Shown here: piece after piece, positions 35,782-45,424 of the stretch
How the letters are laid out: every line of letters begins with the position of its first letter
How positions within the stretch are numbered: position 1 is the stretch's first letter
From: Novosphingobium sp. NDB2Meth1
GTDB taxonomy: Bacteria > Pseudomonadota > Alphaproteobacteria > Sphingomonadales > Sphingomonadaceae
Length of the DNA stretch: 64,000 bases
NCBI RefSeq assembly: GCF_900117425.1
Contig: NZ_FPEH01000014.1
Coordinates: 186,001 to 250,000, forward strand
Direction of reading: 5' to 3'
Made by a program: the position numbers and the translations under genes
Notes under the pieces: model-generated
What the model saw: only the letters and a program-made list of their open reading frames with translations
What the model was told of the DNA's origin: nothing
Databases searched by the model: none

Positions 35782-36006
35782 TCAACCGGCCGCGTAGATT
35801 GCCGAACGATAGCGCGGTTCGGGGATCACGAAATTGCGTTCGCGCGCGGTTTCCAGCCAAAGCGCGATGGCCACCTCTGCCTCGGCAAGTGCCTCTGCAG
35901 GTGTCGCGCCATGGGCTGAACAAGGACGCAAATCAGGCACGTCGGCGATCCAGCAATCGTCATCGGGATACCAGAACACGTTGAGGTGATAGCGGTGGTT
36001 CCCCAT
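35782..36006 (-). CDS. HicB-like antitoxin without HicA
   Basis: 74 residues. HYHLNVFWYPDDDCWIADVPDLRPCSAHGATPAEALAEAEVAIALWLETARE is the HicB partial RNase H-like fold. There is no HicA toxin gene in either flanking gap: 18 bp separate it from higA and 84 bp from the next antitoxin. It has no DNA-binding tail. It may be an orphan antitoxin, a remnant or an anti-toxin decoy. Confidence 0.8.
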   Translation of the reverse strand: MGNHRYHLNVFWYPDDDCWIADVPDLRPCSAHGATPAEALAEAEVAIALWLETARERNFVIPEPRYRSAIYAAG

Positions 36007-36024
36007 TTACTATCCGCCGCGCGG

Positions 36025-36345
36025 TCAGGCTGCGCGACGCGCAATCCTGTCAAGCTCATCGCCGTGCTGGCGGCGCTCTTCTTCAAGATCGTAGTCGATT
36101 TGCAAACCGAGGAAAAAGCCTTCGGACACCCCGAAGTAGCGGGCCAAACGCAGGTCGACTGCGGCGGTGACTGCTGCGCTTGCGGTCAAGATCGCGGCCA
36201 GCTGCTCGGCAGGGATGCCGGTTCCCTGCGCCACATCACTGACCGGAATTTCACTGCCGATCAGGAAGTCCTCGCGCAGGATGTCGCCCGGATGGACATT
36301 GTCCAATAGGTCGTCAGCCCCGGTGATAATCTTCGATCCGGACAT
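36025..36345 (-). CDS. higA: HigA-type antitoxin (XRE)
   Basis: 106 residues. VHPGDILREDFLIG, DVAQGTGIPAEQLAAIL and the following helices (DLRLARYFGVSEGFFLGLQ) form the helix-turn-helix of HigA family antitoxins. ATG 36345 is preceded by GGAGG and overlaps the toxin gene by about 32 bp. The toxin-first order is typical of higBA. It neutralises HigB and represses the operon. The downstream hicB gene begins 18 bp after its stop. Confidence 0.88.
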   Translation of the reverse strand: MSGSKIITGADDLLDNVHPGDILREDFLIGSEIPVSDVAQGTGIPAEQLAAILTASAAVTAAVDLRLARYFGVSEGFFLGLQIDYDLEEERRQHGDELDRIARRAA

Positions 36346-36601
36346 CGTCCGCGCCTCCGTCGGACCAGGTGAACGTGATCCGCCACCGGTCATTGATCCG
36401 TAGACTATATCGCGGAGGGGTAAAGCCTTTCAACTGCTCGAAGCGGTTGCCGGGAGGGATGCGCAGATCGGTGAGGTTTGCGGTTCGATTGATCTGGCGA
36501 AGCTTTCGCCGAGCAGTCTGCTGGATATCTGGCGGCAGCTTGCGGCTGCGCTGCCCCTGCCAGATGCGTTCGGTCTCGGGTTCGGCGAATGTGCGGATCA
36601 T
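36314..36601 (-). CDS. higB: HigB-type toxin (RelE/ParE superfamily)
   Basis: 95 residues, first gene of the cluster. IRTFAEPETERIWQGQRSRKLP, ARRKLRQINRTANLTDLRIPPGNRFEQLKG and YSLRINDRWRITFTW are the usual HigB blocks. The toxin cleaves mRNA on the ribosome. It overlaps the antitoxin ORF, which suggests coupled translation. I see no clear palindromic operator before it. Confidence 0.9.
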   Translation of the reverse strand: MIRTFAEPETERIWQGQRSRKLPPDIQQTARRKLRQINRTANLTDLRIPPGNRFEQLKGFTPPRYSLRINDRWRITFTWSDGGADDVRIEDYHRG

Positions 36602-36708
36602 GGCTCACCGTTAGCTTTTTACCGGCGCAAACCGGAAGACTTTCCGAGCTGCACCGCGCTGAACCAGCTTGTCCTACCCGCTCTAGAAAAACCCAAGCAG
36701 ACGCATCC

Positions 36709-38898
36709 CTACCGCCCCCACTTGCGCTGCGTCTTCCCGAACCGCGTCTTCCTTGTCCCCGGCTTGCCTTCGTTGCTGCGCCCCACCAGCGGCGCTTTCT
36801 TCTCGGCGTCCGGCAGGCCAAGCTCGTCCGCTTCCAGCCGCCGGATCTCGTCGCGCAGGCGGCCGGCTTCCTCGAACTCCAGATCCGCCGCCGCCGCGCG
36901 CATCTTCTTTTCGAGCTCTTCGATGTAGGCGCGCAGGTTGTGGCCGACGAGGTTGTTGGCCCCGCCTTCCGCTTCGATCTCCACCAGCACGCCGTCACGG
37001 CTCGCCGTGTCGGCCACGATATCGTGGATATCGCGCTTGATCGATTCTGGGGTGATGCCATGGAGTTCGTTGTAGGCGCGCTGCTTCTCGCGCCGCCGGT
37101 CCGTCTCGGCAATCGCGCGCTCCATGCTGCCGGTCATGCGGTCGGCATAGAGGATCACCCGGCCATCGACATTGCGCGCGGCGCGGCCGATCGTCTGGAT
37201 CAGCGAAGTTTCGCTGCGCAGGAAGCCTTCCTTGTCCGCGTCCAGAATGCACACCAGCCCGCACTCGGGGATGTCGAGACCCTCGCGCAGCAGGTTGATG
37301 CCGACGAGCACGTCATAGACACCCAGCCTGAGGTCGCGGATCAGCTCGATGCGCTCCAGCGTCTCGACGTCCGAGTGCATGTAGCGCACCTTCAGTCCCG
37401 CCTCGTGCATGAACTCGGTGAGGTCTTCGGCCATGCGCTTGGTCAGCGTCGTCACCAGCGTGCGGTAGCCGTTCTGCGCGGTCTTGCGGCATTCGTTGAT
37501 GCAGTCCTGCACCTGGTCCTCGACCGGGCGGATATCGACCGGCGGGTCGATCAGGCCGGTCGGGCGGATCACCTGCTCGGCAAACACGCCGCCCGATTGC
37601 TCCATTTCCCACGTGCCTGGGGTTGCCGAGACAGCAATGGTCTGCGGCCGCATCGCGTCCCACTCGTTGAACCGCAAGGGCCGGTTGTCGATGCAGCTCG
37701 GCAGTCGGAAGCCGTATTCGGCCAGCGTGATCTTGCGGCGATGGTCGCCTTTGCTCATCGCGCCGATCTGCGGCACGGTCTGGTGGCTCTCGTCGACGAA
37801 CAGCAGCGCGTTGTCCGGCAGGTATTCGAACAGCGTCGGCGGCGGCTCGCCCGGCAGGCGCCCCGTCAGGAAGCGCGAGTAGTTCTCGATGCCAGCGCAG
37901 CTGCCGGTGGCGTGGATCATCTCGAGATCGAAGTTGGTGCGCTGCTCCAGCCGCTGGGCTTCCAGCAGCTTGCCCTCCGCTTCCAGCTCCTTGAGCCGCT
38001 CGGTCAGCTCGAAGCGGATCGCATCCGCCGCCTGTTTCATCGTGGGACCGGGCGTCACGTAGTGCGAATTGGCGTAGACGCGCACCTTGGAGAGCTTTGT
38101 CCCCGCCTTGCCGGTCAGCGGATCGAACTCGACGATCTCCTCGATCTCGTCCCCGAAGAACGAGACACGCCAGGCCATGTCCTCGTAGTGCGAGGGGTAG
38201 ATTTCGAGATTGTCCCCCCGCACGCGGAAATTGCCGCGCTGGAAGGCCGCGTCGTTGCGCTTGTATTGCAGCGCCACCAGCTTGCGGATGATCTCGCGGT
38301 TGTCGACGCTCTCGCCCACCTTCAGGTCGAACACCATCGCCGAATAGGTCTCGACCGAGCCGATGCCGTAGAGGCACGAGACCGAGGCGACGATGATGAC
38401 GTCGTCGCGCTCCAGCAGCGCGCGCGTCGCCGAATGGCGCATCCGGTCGATCGCCTCGTTCACCGAGCTTTCCTTCTCGATGTAGGTGTCCGACCGCGGC
38501 ACATAGGCCTCGGGCTGGTAGTAGTCGTAGTAGGAGACGAAGTACTCGACCGCGTTTTCCGGGAAGAAGCTCTTCATCTCGCCATAGAGCTGCGCGGCGA
38601 GGATCTTGTTCGGCGCGAGGATCAGCGCGGGGCGCTGCAGTTCCTCGATCACCTTGGCCATCGTGAAGGTCTTGCCCGAACCGGTGACGCCCAGCAGCAC
38701 CTGCGTCGCCTCGCCGTCCCGTGCCGAGGCGACGAGATCGGCGATCGCGGTGGGCTGGTCGCCTGCCGGCTGGTAATCCGAGATCACCTTGAAGGGCTTG
38801 CCGCCTTCCGACTTCTCCGGCCGCGCGGGCTTGTGCGGCACGAAATTGGCGGAGGTATCGGGCTCTTCCAGCCCTCTGCGGATCACGAGTTCGGCCAT
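36709..38898 (-). CDS. uvrB: Excinuclease ABC subunit B
   Basis: 729 residues. Walker [11 protein letters not shown] (about 68-77), beta-hairpin [19 protein letters not shown] box ([10 protein letters not shown]), helicase motifs V/VI ([22 protein letters not shown]) and a C-terminal UVR motif ([24 protein letters not shown]). It verifies DNA damage with UvrA and recruits UvrC. It carries a basic C-terminal tail after UVR. I chose ATG 38898 because the family sequence begins there; the longer frame to 39003 is unsupported. No LexA box was seen upstream. Confidence 0.96.
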   Translation of the reverse strand: MAELVIRRGLEEPDTSANFVPHKPARPEKSEGGKPFKVISDYQPAGDQPTAIADLVASARDGEATQVLLGVTGSGKTFTMAKVIEELQRPALILAPNKILAAQLYGEMKSFFPENAVEYFVSYYDYYQPEAYVPRSDTYIEKESSVNEAIDRMRHSATRALLERDDVIIVASVSCLYGIGSVETYSAMVFDLKVGESVDNREIIRKLVALQYKRNDAAFQRGNFRVRGDNLEIYPSHYEDMAWRVSFFGDEIEEIVEFDPLTGKAGTKLSKVRVYANSHYVTPGPTMKQAADAIRFELTERLKELEAEGKLLEAQRLEQRTNFDLEMIHATGSCAGIENYSRFLTGRLPGEPPPTLFEYLPDNALLFVDESHQTVPQIGAMSKGDHRRKITLAEYGFRLPSCIDNRPLRFNEWDAMRPQTIAVSATPGTWEMEQSGGVFAEQVIRPTGLIDPPVDIRPVEDQVQDCINECRKTAQNGYRTLVTTLTKRMAEDLTEFMHEAGLKVRYMHSDVETLERIELIRDLRLGVYDVLVGINLLREGLDIPECGLVCILDADKEGFLRSETSLIQTIGRAARNVDGRVILYADRMTGSMERAIAETDRRREKQRAYNELHGITPESIKRDIHDIVADTASRDGVLVEIEAEGGANNLVGHNLRAYIEELEKKMRAAAADLEFEEAGRLRDEIRRLEADELGLPDAEKKAPLVGRSNEGKPGTRKTRFGKTQRKWGR

Positions 38899-39017
38899 CG
38901 CCCAGATATGGGGAACAAACCGCGCACAAGCAAGCCGCAGGCGATGGATAGGCACGAAGGTGCGTTTCCTGTATCGCCGCGCTGCGATAGCGTGAACGTC
39001 CACCGCCCGCGCGCGGC

Positions 39018-40010
39018 TTGCGAAGGATCGGGACCCTGAAAGTCTATCAACGCACCGCCGCGACCGCTGTCCTGCTGGGCCTGTTTTCGGCGGCGCCCAC
39101 CAGAGCGCAAGATACCGCGCCGCTGCCGCCCGCGATGGTGGAGGTGCTGACCGCCGTCGAAGCCTCGCACGATCCGCGCGCGCTTGATTCGCTCGTCCAG
39201 TATCTGCAGCAGACGCATCCCGAAGCGCAGGCGGCCATCGCGGAGTGGGTCGCCCGGCGCAATCGGGCGGTGTGGCTGGCCGAACCGGTCCCGCTCGCGC
39301 AAGTCGGGGTCAAGCTGGACCCGCTGGTGCAGGACGCCGCGGCGTTCCAGACCGCCGCGTTCGAAATGCCCGTCAAGTGGAGCGGCGAGGGCGAACTGGG
39401 CGCCTTCCTCAGCACCGGCAGCGCGCCGGGCTCGGGCTTTGTCGGCCGGCTGACGGTGATCGCCGAACGCGGGCGCTGGCGCGTGGCGACCTCGGGGCGG
39501 ATCGACTACCAGAAGACGTTCAACGAAGTCACGCGCAACCAGATCCGCGTGACGGTCGAGCCCAACTACAAGTTCGACGAGCATGGCTATGTCTTCGGCC
39601 TCGGCCAGTATGAGCGCGACCGGTTCCAGGGCTTCACCGATCGCTACAGCCTCTCCGCCGGGCTCGGCTACAATCTGCTCGACGCAGATGGCCGCAAGCT
39701 GAGCATCAAGGCGGGGCCAGCCATGCGCCTGACGCAGCCGGTCGATGGCCCGCAGGAGCAGACGCTGTCCGCCGCCGCGCTCGCCGACCTCAAGCTGCGG
39801 CTCACGCCGACGCTGAGCTACAGCCAGGAAGTCAGCACCTATTTCGATGCGGTGCGCCGGACGTACTACACGCTTGCCGCACTGGATTCACGCCTCAGCA
39901 GCAAGCTCAAGGCGCGCCTGTCCTATATGCTCCAGCACGAAGCCGGCTCCGGTGTCGCGCGGACGCTGACGGATACGACCAGCCGCCTGACGCTGATCTA
40001 CGGTTTCTGA
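39018..40010 (+). CDS. DUF481 family outer-membrane protein
   Basis: About 330 residues. Hydrophobic signal ([18 protein letters not shown]), a helical region ([29 protein letters not shown]), then amphipathic strands with aromatic ends ([32 protein letters not shown]...RLTLIYGF) forming a beta-barrel of the DUF481/YdiY type; terminal Phe fits barrel assembly. The start is uncertain: TTG 39018 lacks a good ribosome site, while AAGGA at 39022-39026 might serve a CTG at 39036. Function unknown. Confidence 0.8.
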   Translation: MRRIGTLKVYQRTAATAVLLGLFSAAPTRAQDTAPLPPAMVEVLTAVEASHDPRALDSLVQYLQQTHPEAQAAIAEWVARRNRAVWLAEPVPLAQVGVKLDPLVQDAAAFQTAAFEMPVKWSGEGELGAFLSTGSAPGSGFVGRLTVIAERGRWRVATSGRIDYQKTFNEVTRNQIRVTVEPNYKFDEHGYVFGLGQYERDRFQGFTDRYSLSAGLGYNLLDADGRKLSIKAGPAMRLTQPVDGPQEQTLSAAALADLKLRLTPTLSYSQEVSTYFDAVRRTYYTLAALDSRLSSKLKARLSYMLQHEAGSGVARTLTDTTSRLTLIYGF

Positions 40011-40087
40011 GCTTGTGATGCGCGTCATTGGAATGCGCCGCGCGCAGTGTTAGCCTTCCTCCAATACAAGCGAGAGGAACCTGCCCG

Positions 40088-40636
40088 ATGCGCCTGCCGA
40101 TCCTGCCCCTGATCGCCCTCTCGACTGCACTGGCGCTGGCCGGATGCGGCAGCGAGAAATCGGTGACTGCCAAGAATGAAAGCGTCTCCGATGTCGCGAA
40201 TAAGGTTTCCGACGCGGGGCTGAAGTTCAATCCCGGGCGGTGGGATTCGACGATGAAGTTCGTCAAGATGGAGATGGAAGGCCTGCCGCCCGAGGCCAAG
40301 GCGATGATGTCCAAGATCCTCGGCAAGGACCGTACCTTCGCCAGCTGCCTGACCAAGGAAGAGGCCGAGAAGCCCGACGGCAAGTTCTTCGGCCAGGCCG
40401 ACAAGCGCTGCAAGTACGACACCTTCAGCATGGGCGGCGGCAAGATCGACGCGAAGATGACCTGCAACGCCGAGCAGGGCACGCAGACGATGACGATGCA
40501 GGGCAGCTACACGCCCGATACCTACCAGATGACAATGTCGATCAACGGCGCCGGGCCGGAAGGCAAGGCGATGTCGATGGAAATGCAGCTCAGCGCCAAG
40601 CACAATGGCGAATGCACCGGCAAGGAAGACGGCTGA
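40088..40636 (+). CDS. DUF3617 family lipoprotein
   Basis: 182 residues. Lipoprotein signal (LIALSTALALAGCGSE). The DUF3617 pattern follows: FNPGRWDSTMKFVKMEMEG, SKILGKDRTFASCLTKEEAEKP, then DKRCKYDTFSMGGGKIDAKMTCNAEQGTQTMTMQGSYTPDTYQM. Such small envelope proteins are common in proteobacteria and have no known role. ATG 40088 is supported by AGAGGA at about 40073. It converges on the molybdopterin oxidoreductase gene with 3 bp between stops. Confidence 0.85.
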   Translation: MRLPILPLIALSTALALAGCGSEKSVTAKNESVSDVANKVSDAGLKFNPGRWDSTMKFVKMEMEGLPPEAKAMMSKILGKDRTFASCLTKEEAEKPDGKFFGQADKRCKYDTFSMGGGKIDAKMTCNAEQGTQTMTMQGSYTPDTYQMTMSINGAGPEGKAMSMEMQLSAKHNGECTGKEDG

Positions 40637-40639
40637 CGT

Positions 40640-42715
40640 TTATTCCGCCGCTTCCAGCACCGCCTTCGCCACCTGCACCTGCACGCCAGACAGCGCAGCG
40701 TTGCCGGAAAGCGGATCGAGCGCACCCGATTCCGTCAGCGCATTGGCACTCACCCCTGCGCGGCTTTTCGCCACTTGCATCGCCATGCCGGGCAGATCAT
40801 GCCCCCAGCCATGCGGAATCGAGACGGTGCCGGGCATCATGTCGTCCGTCACTTCGGCAGGGATGCTGATCTCCCCGGAGGACGAGCGCACGGTGGCCAT
40901 CTCGCCGTCCGCAAGGCCTGCCGCCGCCGCATCGTCCGGATGGATCATCAAGGTGCAGCGGTTTGGGCCCTTGGTCAGGCGGTGGCTATTGGCGAGCCAC
41001 GAATTGTTCGTCCGCAAATGGCGGCGGCCGATCAAGGTCAGCTTGCCACTGCCCGCCTCGGGCATTTCGAGCGCGGCAAGGGCCTCCATCAACGCGGGTA
41101 CCGCGCAGTTGATCATCTGATCATCGCTGCGCAGCCGCTCCGGCAGCACGCCTGTCATGGGCGGCCCGAAATCGCGGCCCGAGGGCGCCGCTTCCACTTC
41201 CGCCAAGGATACCTTGTAGGGGCCGCCCCGCAGCATTCCGTCAAGCGCCTCGCGCGGGGTCGGCTCCTGCACTGGCTGGCCGCTGATTGCGCTCGCCAGC
41301 CCGCGCAGGATTTCCCAGTCGTGGAGGGCCTCCGGGTCTTCGCGCTCCAGCGTGGGCTGCGAATAGACCGCCACGTTGCGCACTGCCATCGGCAGCAGGA
41401 ACAGGCCGTAGTGGTCGCGCTCCAGAGGCCCGGTCGGCGGCAGGATGTAGTGCGCGCGGCGGCTGGTGGCGTTGCGATACATGTCGACCGAGACCATCAG
41501 CTCGAGGCTCGCCAGCGCCTTGTCGAGCCGGGGTCCATTGGGCGTCGAAAGCACGGGATTGCCGGCGATCACGAACAGCGCCTTGATCTGGCCCGGCCCC
41601 TCGGTTTCGATCTCCTCGGCAAGCGCGGCGGCGGGAAACTCGCCGAGCACGGACTTGTGCTGCGAAACGCGCGAGGTGAACTTGCCGAGCGATCCCCGCG
41701 GCAGCATCGAGAGCGTATCGAGCGCGGGTATGGGAAACACCGTCCCGCCCTCGCGGTCGAGCTGCCCCGCCGCAATGTTGATCAGCGCGATCAGCCACGC
41801 ATTGAGCGTGCCGTGCTGCTGCGTCGCGATACCAAGGCGGCCATAGAGCGCCGCAGGCCCGGATGTCAGCCGGTCTGCCAGCCACGCGACATCTTCGGCG
41901 GACACGCCCGAAGCCGCACAGCAGGCCGCATCGTCGAACCGCGCAAGCAGCGCCGCCACATCATCGAGCCCTGTCACAAACTCCTGCACCGGCTGATGCG
42001 GCCTGCGCGCCATGACCGCCTTGAGCAGCGCCACCAGCAGGAACACGTCGCTCGCCGGCTTCACGAACAGATGCCTGTCGGCGATCTTGGCCGTTTCCGT
42101 CCGGCGCGGATCGATCACCACCAGATGGCCCCCGCGCGCTTTCAAGGCGCGCACCCGGTTGCGGAAATCGGGCACGGTCCACACCGACCCGTTGGAGGCC
42201 ATCGGATTGCCGCCGATGATGATGAGCGTTTCCGTGCGGTCGATATCCGGAATGCCGAACATGCTGGCATGGCCATAAAGCAGCAGGTTCGCCACCTGAT
42301 GCGGCATCTGGTCCACCGTGCTCGCGGAAAACTGGTTCTTCGTTCCCAGCGCCTTGGTCAGGTGATGCGCGTTCAGCGCATTGCCGTATGAATGCGCATT
42401 GGGATTGCCGACATAAGTCGCGGTGCTCGCCGGATCGCGGGCGAGGATGGCGCGGGTCTTCTCGCCGATCTCGGCAAAGGCCTGCTCCCAGCTGATCTCG
42501 TGCCACGCCTCGCCCACCCGCTTGATCGGGCGGCGCAGGCGGTCGGGATCGTTCTGCAGGTCTTCCAGCGCGGTCGCCTTGGGGCAGATGTGCCCGCGCG
42601 AAAGCGGGTTGTCGGGATCGCCCTTGATCGAGAGGATTTGCCGCCCCTCCACTTCCACCAACACGCCGCAATTGGCCTCGCAGATGTGGCAGGTGCGGTG
42701 ATGGATCGTGGCCAT
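40640..42715 (-). CDS. Cytoplasmic molybdopterin oxidoreductase
   Basis: 691 residues. CHICEANC plus CPK gives Cys9, Cys12, Cys16 and Cys44 for one 4Fe-4S cluster. LIIIGGNPMASNGSVW, VVIDPRRTETAKIADRHL and the C-terminal domain (RCTLMIHPDDAAAAGLADGEMATV) bind the bis-MGD cofactor. There is no Tat signal, so it is cytosolic, near the assimilatory/BisC-like formate-dehydrogenase-related group. The substrate is unknown. The start at 42715 has GGAGAG at 7-base spacing. A ModE-like regulator is 19 kb away; a link is speculative. Confidence 0.88.
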   Translation of the reverse strand: MATIHHRTCHICEANCGVLVEVEGRQILSIKGDPDNPLSRGHICPKATALEDLQNDPDRLRRPIKRVGEAWHEISWEQAFAEIGEKTRAILARDPASTATYVGNPNAHSYGNALNAHHLTKALGTKNQFSASTVDQMPHQVANLLLYGHASMFGIPDIDRTETLIIIGGNPMASNGSVWTVPDFRNRVRALKARGGHLVVIDPRRTETAKIADRHLFVKPASDVFLLVALLKAVMARRPHQPVQEFVTGLDDVAALLARFDDAACCAASGVSAEDVAWLADRLTSGPAALYGRLGIATQQHGTLNAWLIALINIAAGQLDREGGTVFPIPALDTLSMLPRGSLGKFTSRVSQHKSVLGEFPAAALAEEIETEGPGQIKALFVIAGNPVLSTPNGPRLDKALASLELMVSVDMYRNATSRRAHYILPPTGPLERDHYGLFLLPMAVRNVAVYSQPTLEREDPEALHDWEILRGLASAISGQPVQEPTPREALDGMLRGGPYKVSLAEVEAAPSGRDFGPPMTGVLPERLRSDDQMINCAVPALMEALAALEMPEAGSGKLTLIGRRHLRTNNSWLANSHRLTKGPNRCTLMIHPDDAAAAGLADGEMATVRSSSGEISIPAEVTDDMMPGTVSIPHGWGHDLPGMAMQVAKSRAGVSANALTESGALDPLSGNAALSGVQVQVAKAVLEAAE

Positions 42716-42897
42716 CGCGGTCTCTCCGGCTGATTTAGTTGTGCAGTTAAAGGTGTCACCATGCCTCGACCATGGCAAGCGGGAAGAGGCGAAACACTTT
42801 GGGCCTGCAATTCGGTTACAATTTTGTCTCGCACTTGCAGCATTGCGCTTGGCAAAGGCTTTGCGCTGTGCAAGCTTCCCTCTCACGGGATGATCGC

Positions 42898-44331
42898 ATG
42901 AAAGCCGCCTCGCCCTCATCGTATGATGAGATGTTCACCGCCGATGGTGCGGTGCGCCCCGCCTATCGCGGGTACAGCGAGTGGTATCAGGAACAGCCGG
43001 CAGACCTGCTCCGCCGCAAGGGGACGGAGGCGGAAGCCTTCTTCCGCCGCACCGGCATCACCTTCAATGTCTATGGCAACGAGGACGCCGAAGAGCGGCT
43101 GATCCCGTTCGACATGGTGCCGCGCATAATCACCGCGCATCAGTGGCGGCGGCTCTCGCGCGGGATCGAGCAGCGGGTGCGCGCGCTCAATGCGTTCCTC
43201 CATGATCTTTACCATCGGCAGGAAATCGTCCGCTCGGGCCGCCTCCCTGCGCGCCTGCTGGAAAAGAACCCCGCGTTCCTTCCGCAGATGGTCGGCTTCA
43301 CGCCGCCGGGCGGGGTCTATACCCATATCGTCGGCATCGATCTCGTCCGCACCGGCGAGGACGAGTTCATGGTGCTGGAAGACAACGCGCGCACGCCCAG
43401 CGGCGTCTCCTACATGCTGGAGAACCGCGAGACGATGATGGCGATGTTCCCGGAACTGTTCACGCGGGTCCGCGTGCGCGAGGTTTCGGACTATCCCCGC
43501 CGCCTTGCCCGCAGCCTCGCCGCCTGCCTGCCGCCCGCCGCAAAAGGCCACCAGCCGGTCGTCGCGGTGCTCACGCCGGGCATCTACAATTCGGCCTATT
43601 TCGAGCATGCCTTCCTCGCAGACCAGATGGGGGCGGAGCTCGTCGAAGGCAGCGATCTGCGCGTCGAAAACGGTCGCATCGCCATGCGCACCACGCGCGG
43701 ATACCAGCCGATCGACGTGCTCTATCGCCGGGTGGACGACGACTACCTCGATCCCCTGACCTTCAAGCCCGAAAGCCAGCTCGGCGTCTCGGGCATCATG
43801 GATGTCTACCGTGCCGGCGGGATCACCATCGCCAATGCGCCGGGCACCGGCATCGCCGATGACAAGGCGATCTATTCGTTCATGCCCGAAATCGTGGAAT
43901 TCTACACCGGCGAAAAGCCCATCCTGCAGAACGTGCCGACCTGGCGCTGCTCCGAGCCGGACGCGCTGAAATACGTGCTCGAACACCTTTCGGAACTGGT
44001 GGTGAAGGAAGTCCACGGCTCGGGCGGCTATGGCATGCTGATCGGGCCGACTTCGTCGAAGAAGGAAATCGCCGCTTTCGCCGCCAAGCTCGCTGCGCGT
44101 CCGCACAACTACATCGCGCAGCCGACGCTTTCGCTGTCCACCGTGCCGATCCTCAGCCGCGCCGGGCTAACCCCGCGCCACGTGGACCTCAGGCCCTTCG
44201 TGCTCGTCTCGCCCGCCGGGATCGATATCACCCCCGGCGGCCTCACCCGCGTCGCGCTCAAGAAGGGTTCGCTGGTGGTGAACTCGTCGCAGGGCGGGGG
44301 CACCAAGGACAGCTGGGTGCTGGATGACTGA
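42898..44331 (+). CDS. Circularly permuted ATP-grasp protein
   Basis: 477 residues. YSEWYQEQPADLLRRKG, RRTGITFNVYG, DMVPRIITAHQWRRLSRGIEQR, VLEDNARTPSGVSYMLENR, the ATP-grasp glycine loop (KEVHGSGGYGML) and GGGTKDSWVL are hallmarks of this permuted ATP-grasp family (DUF404/407). It is predicted to form amide bonds for a peptide-like product. ATG 42898 follows CGGGAT. TACAAT at 42817 may be the -10. First gene of the ATP-grasp/alpha-E/transglutaminase/Anbu operon. Confidence 0.9.
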   Translation: MKAASPSSYDEMFTADGAVRPAYRGYSEWYQEQPADLLRRKGTEAEAFFRRTGITFNVYGNEDAEERLIPFDMVPRIITAHQWRRLSRGIEQRVRALNAFLHDLYHRQEIVRSGRLPARLLEKNPAFLPQMVGFTPPGGVYTHIVGIDLVRTGEDEFMVLEDNARTPSGVSYMLENRETMMAMFPELFTRVRVREVSDYPRRLARSLAACLPPAAKGHQPVVAVLTPGIYNSAYFEHAFLADQMGAELVEGSDLRVENGRIAMRTTRGYQPIDVLYRRVDDDYLDPLTFKPESQLGVSGIMDVYRAGGITIANAPGTGIADDKAIYSFMPEIVEFYTGEKPILQNVPTWRCSEPDALKYVLEHLSELVVKEVHGSGGYGMLIGPTSSKKEIAAFAAKLAARPHNYIAQPTLSLSTVPILSRAGLTPRHVDLRPFVLVSPAGIDITPGGLTRVALKKGSLVVNSSQGGGTKDSWVLDD

Positions 44332-44353
44332 CACCGCGGCTCCCCTCCACCCC

Positions 44354-44438
44354 GTTCGCCCCGAGCGAAGTCGAGGGGCCGGTTCGAGCGTAGCCGAGAA
44401 CGTCCAAGCGCATGGCCTCGGCTTAACTCGGGGCGAAC
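44354..44438. repeat. Inverted repeat between ATP-grasp and alpha-E genes
   Basis: GTTCGCCCCGAG (44354-44365) and CTCGGGGCGAAC (44427-44438) are exact inverted copies, 61 bases apart, with CGAAGTCGAGGGGC nearby as in another dispersed sphingomonad repeat. It lies in the 132-bp gap inside the operon and might reduce or stabilise downstream mRNA. Confidence 0.5.
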
Positions 44439-44463
44439 AGGGCGAATTGGCTGGGGCAGGCGC

Positions 44464-45411
44464 ATGCTAGGCCGCAGCGCAAACGGCATCTTCTGGCTGT
44501 TCCGCAATCTTGAGCGGGCGGAAAACACCGCGCCTCTGATCGAGGCCGGCTTCCGCATGGCGCTCACCCGCGATGCACGCGATGCCAGCGACGAATGGCG
44601 CTCGGTCATCGTCACCCTCGGCCTGCGCGGGCTCTATGAGGCCAAGTTCGGCACCGACTATGCCGGGCCGAACGTGATCAACTTCATCCTGCGCGACAAG
44701 GACAACCCCGGCAACGTCCTCACCATGTGCGAGCTCGCGCGCACCAACGCGCGCATGGTCCGCGCCGGGATCACGCGCGAGGTGTGGGAATCAGTCAACG
44801 ACAGCTGGCTCAAGATGCGCGAGCTGCTCGCCCGCCCGGTCACTGAGACGCGCCTCGGCGATGTGCTCGATACCATCCGCCGCCAGTCGACGCAGGTGCG
44901 CGGCGCGATGGAAGGCACCATGCTGCGCAACGAGATATACAATTTCGCGCGCATCGGCAGCTTCATCGAGCGGGCGGACAACACTGCACGCATCCTCGAT
45001 GTGAAATACTACGTGCTGCTGCCCTCGATTTCCTACGTCGGCTCCAGCCTCGACAATGTGCAGTGGGAAAACGTGCTGCGCAGCCTCGCCGGCGAGCGCG
45101 CCTACCGCTGGCTCAACGCGGGCCGCATGGAAGCGCGCGGCATTGCTGAATTCCTCATTCTCGACAGCCGCTTCCCGCGCAGCCTCGCCTTCTGCTACGG
45201 CAAGCTGCGTTCGAACCTTGCCCATCTCGCCCGCGAATACGGCGGGGAAAGCGAAGCGCACGCGATCCTGCGGGAGGCAGATTGCGACTTGCACCAGACG
45301 ACGATCGACGCGATTTTCGAGCAGGGGCTGCACGAATACATCGCGCAGTTCATCAGCCGGAACACGCGGCTCGCCAACCAGATCCAGTACGACTATCGTT
45401 TTATCGATTAG
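44464..45411 (+). CDS. Alpha-E domain protein (DUF403)
   Basis: 315 residues, all helical. MLGRSANGIFWLFRNLERAENTA is the typical opening, and conserved Glu/Arg-rich helices (NEIYNFARIGSFIERADNTARILDVKYY, YGGESEAHA) give the family its name. It is nearly always encoded beside the permuted ATP-grasp protein and is thought to act as its partner in a peptide-bond-forming machine. Second gene of the operon; the gap to the ATP-grasp gene contains a repeat. Confidence 0.9.
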   Translation: MLGRSANGIFWLFRNLERAENTAPLIEAGFRMALTRDARDASDEWRSVIVTLGLRGLYEAKFGTDYAGPNVINFILRDKDNPGNVLTMCELARTNARMVRAGITREVWESVNDSWLKMRELLARPVTETRLGDVLDTIRRQSTQVRGAMEGTMLRNEIYNFARIGSFIERADNTARILDVKYYVLLPSISYVGSSLDNVQWENVLRSLAGERAYRWLNAGRMEARGIAEFLILDSRFPRSLAFCYGKLRSNLAHLAREYGGESEAHAILREADCDLHQTTIDAIFEQGLHEYIAQFISRNTRLANQIQYDYRFID

Positions 45412-45424
45412 GGGAATCGGGCGC

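Noticed and set aside
38899..39017. Possible LexA box before uvrB
   Set aside because: GTTCCCCATATCTGG has only one GTTC half; the second half does not match and no GAAC-N7-GAAC occurs.
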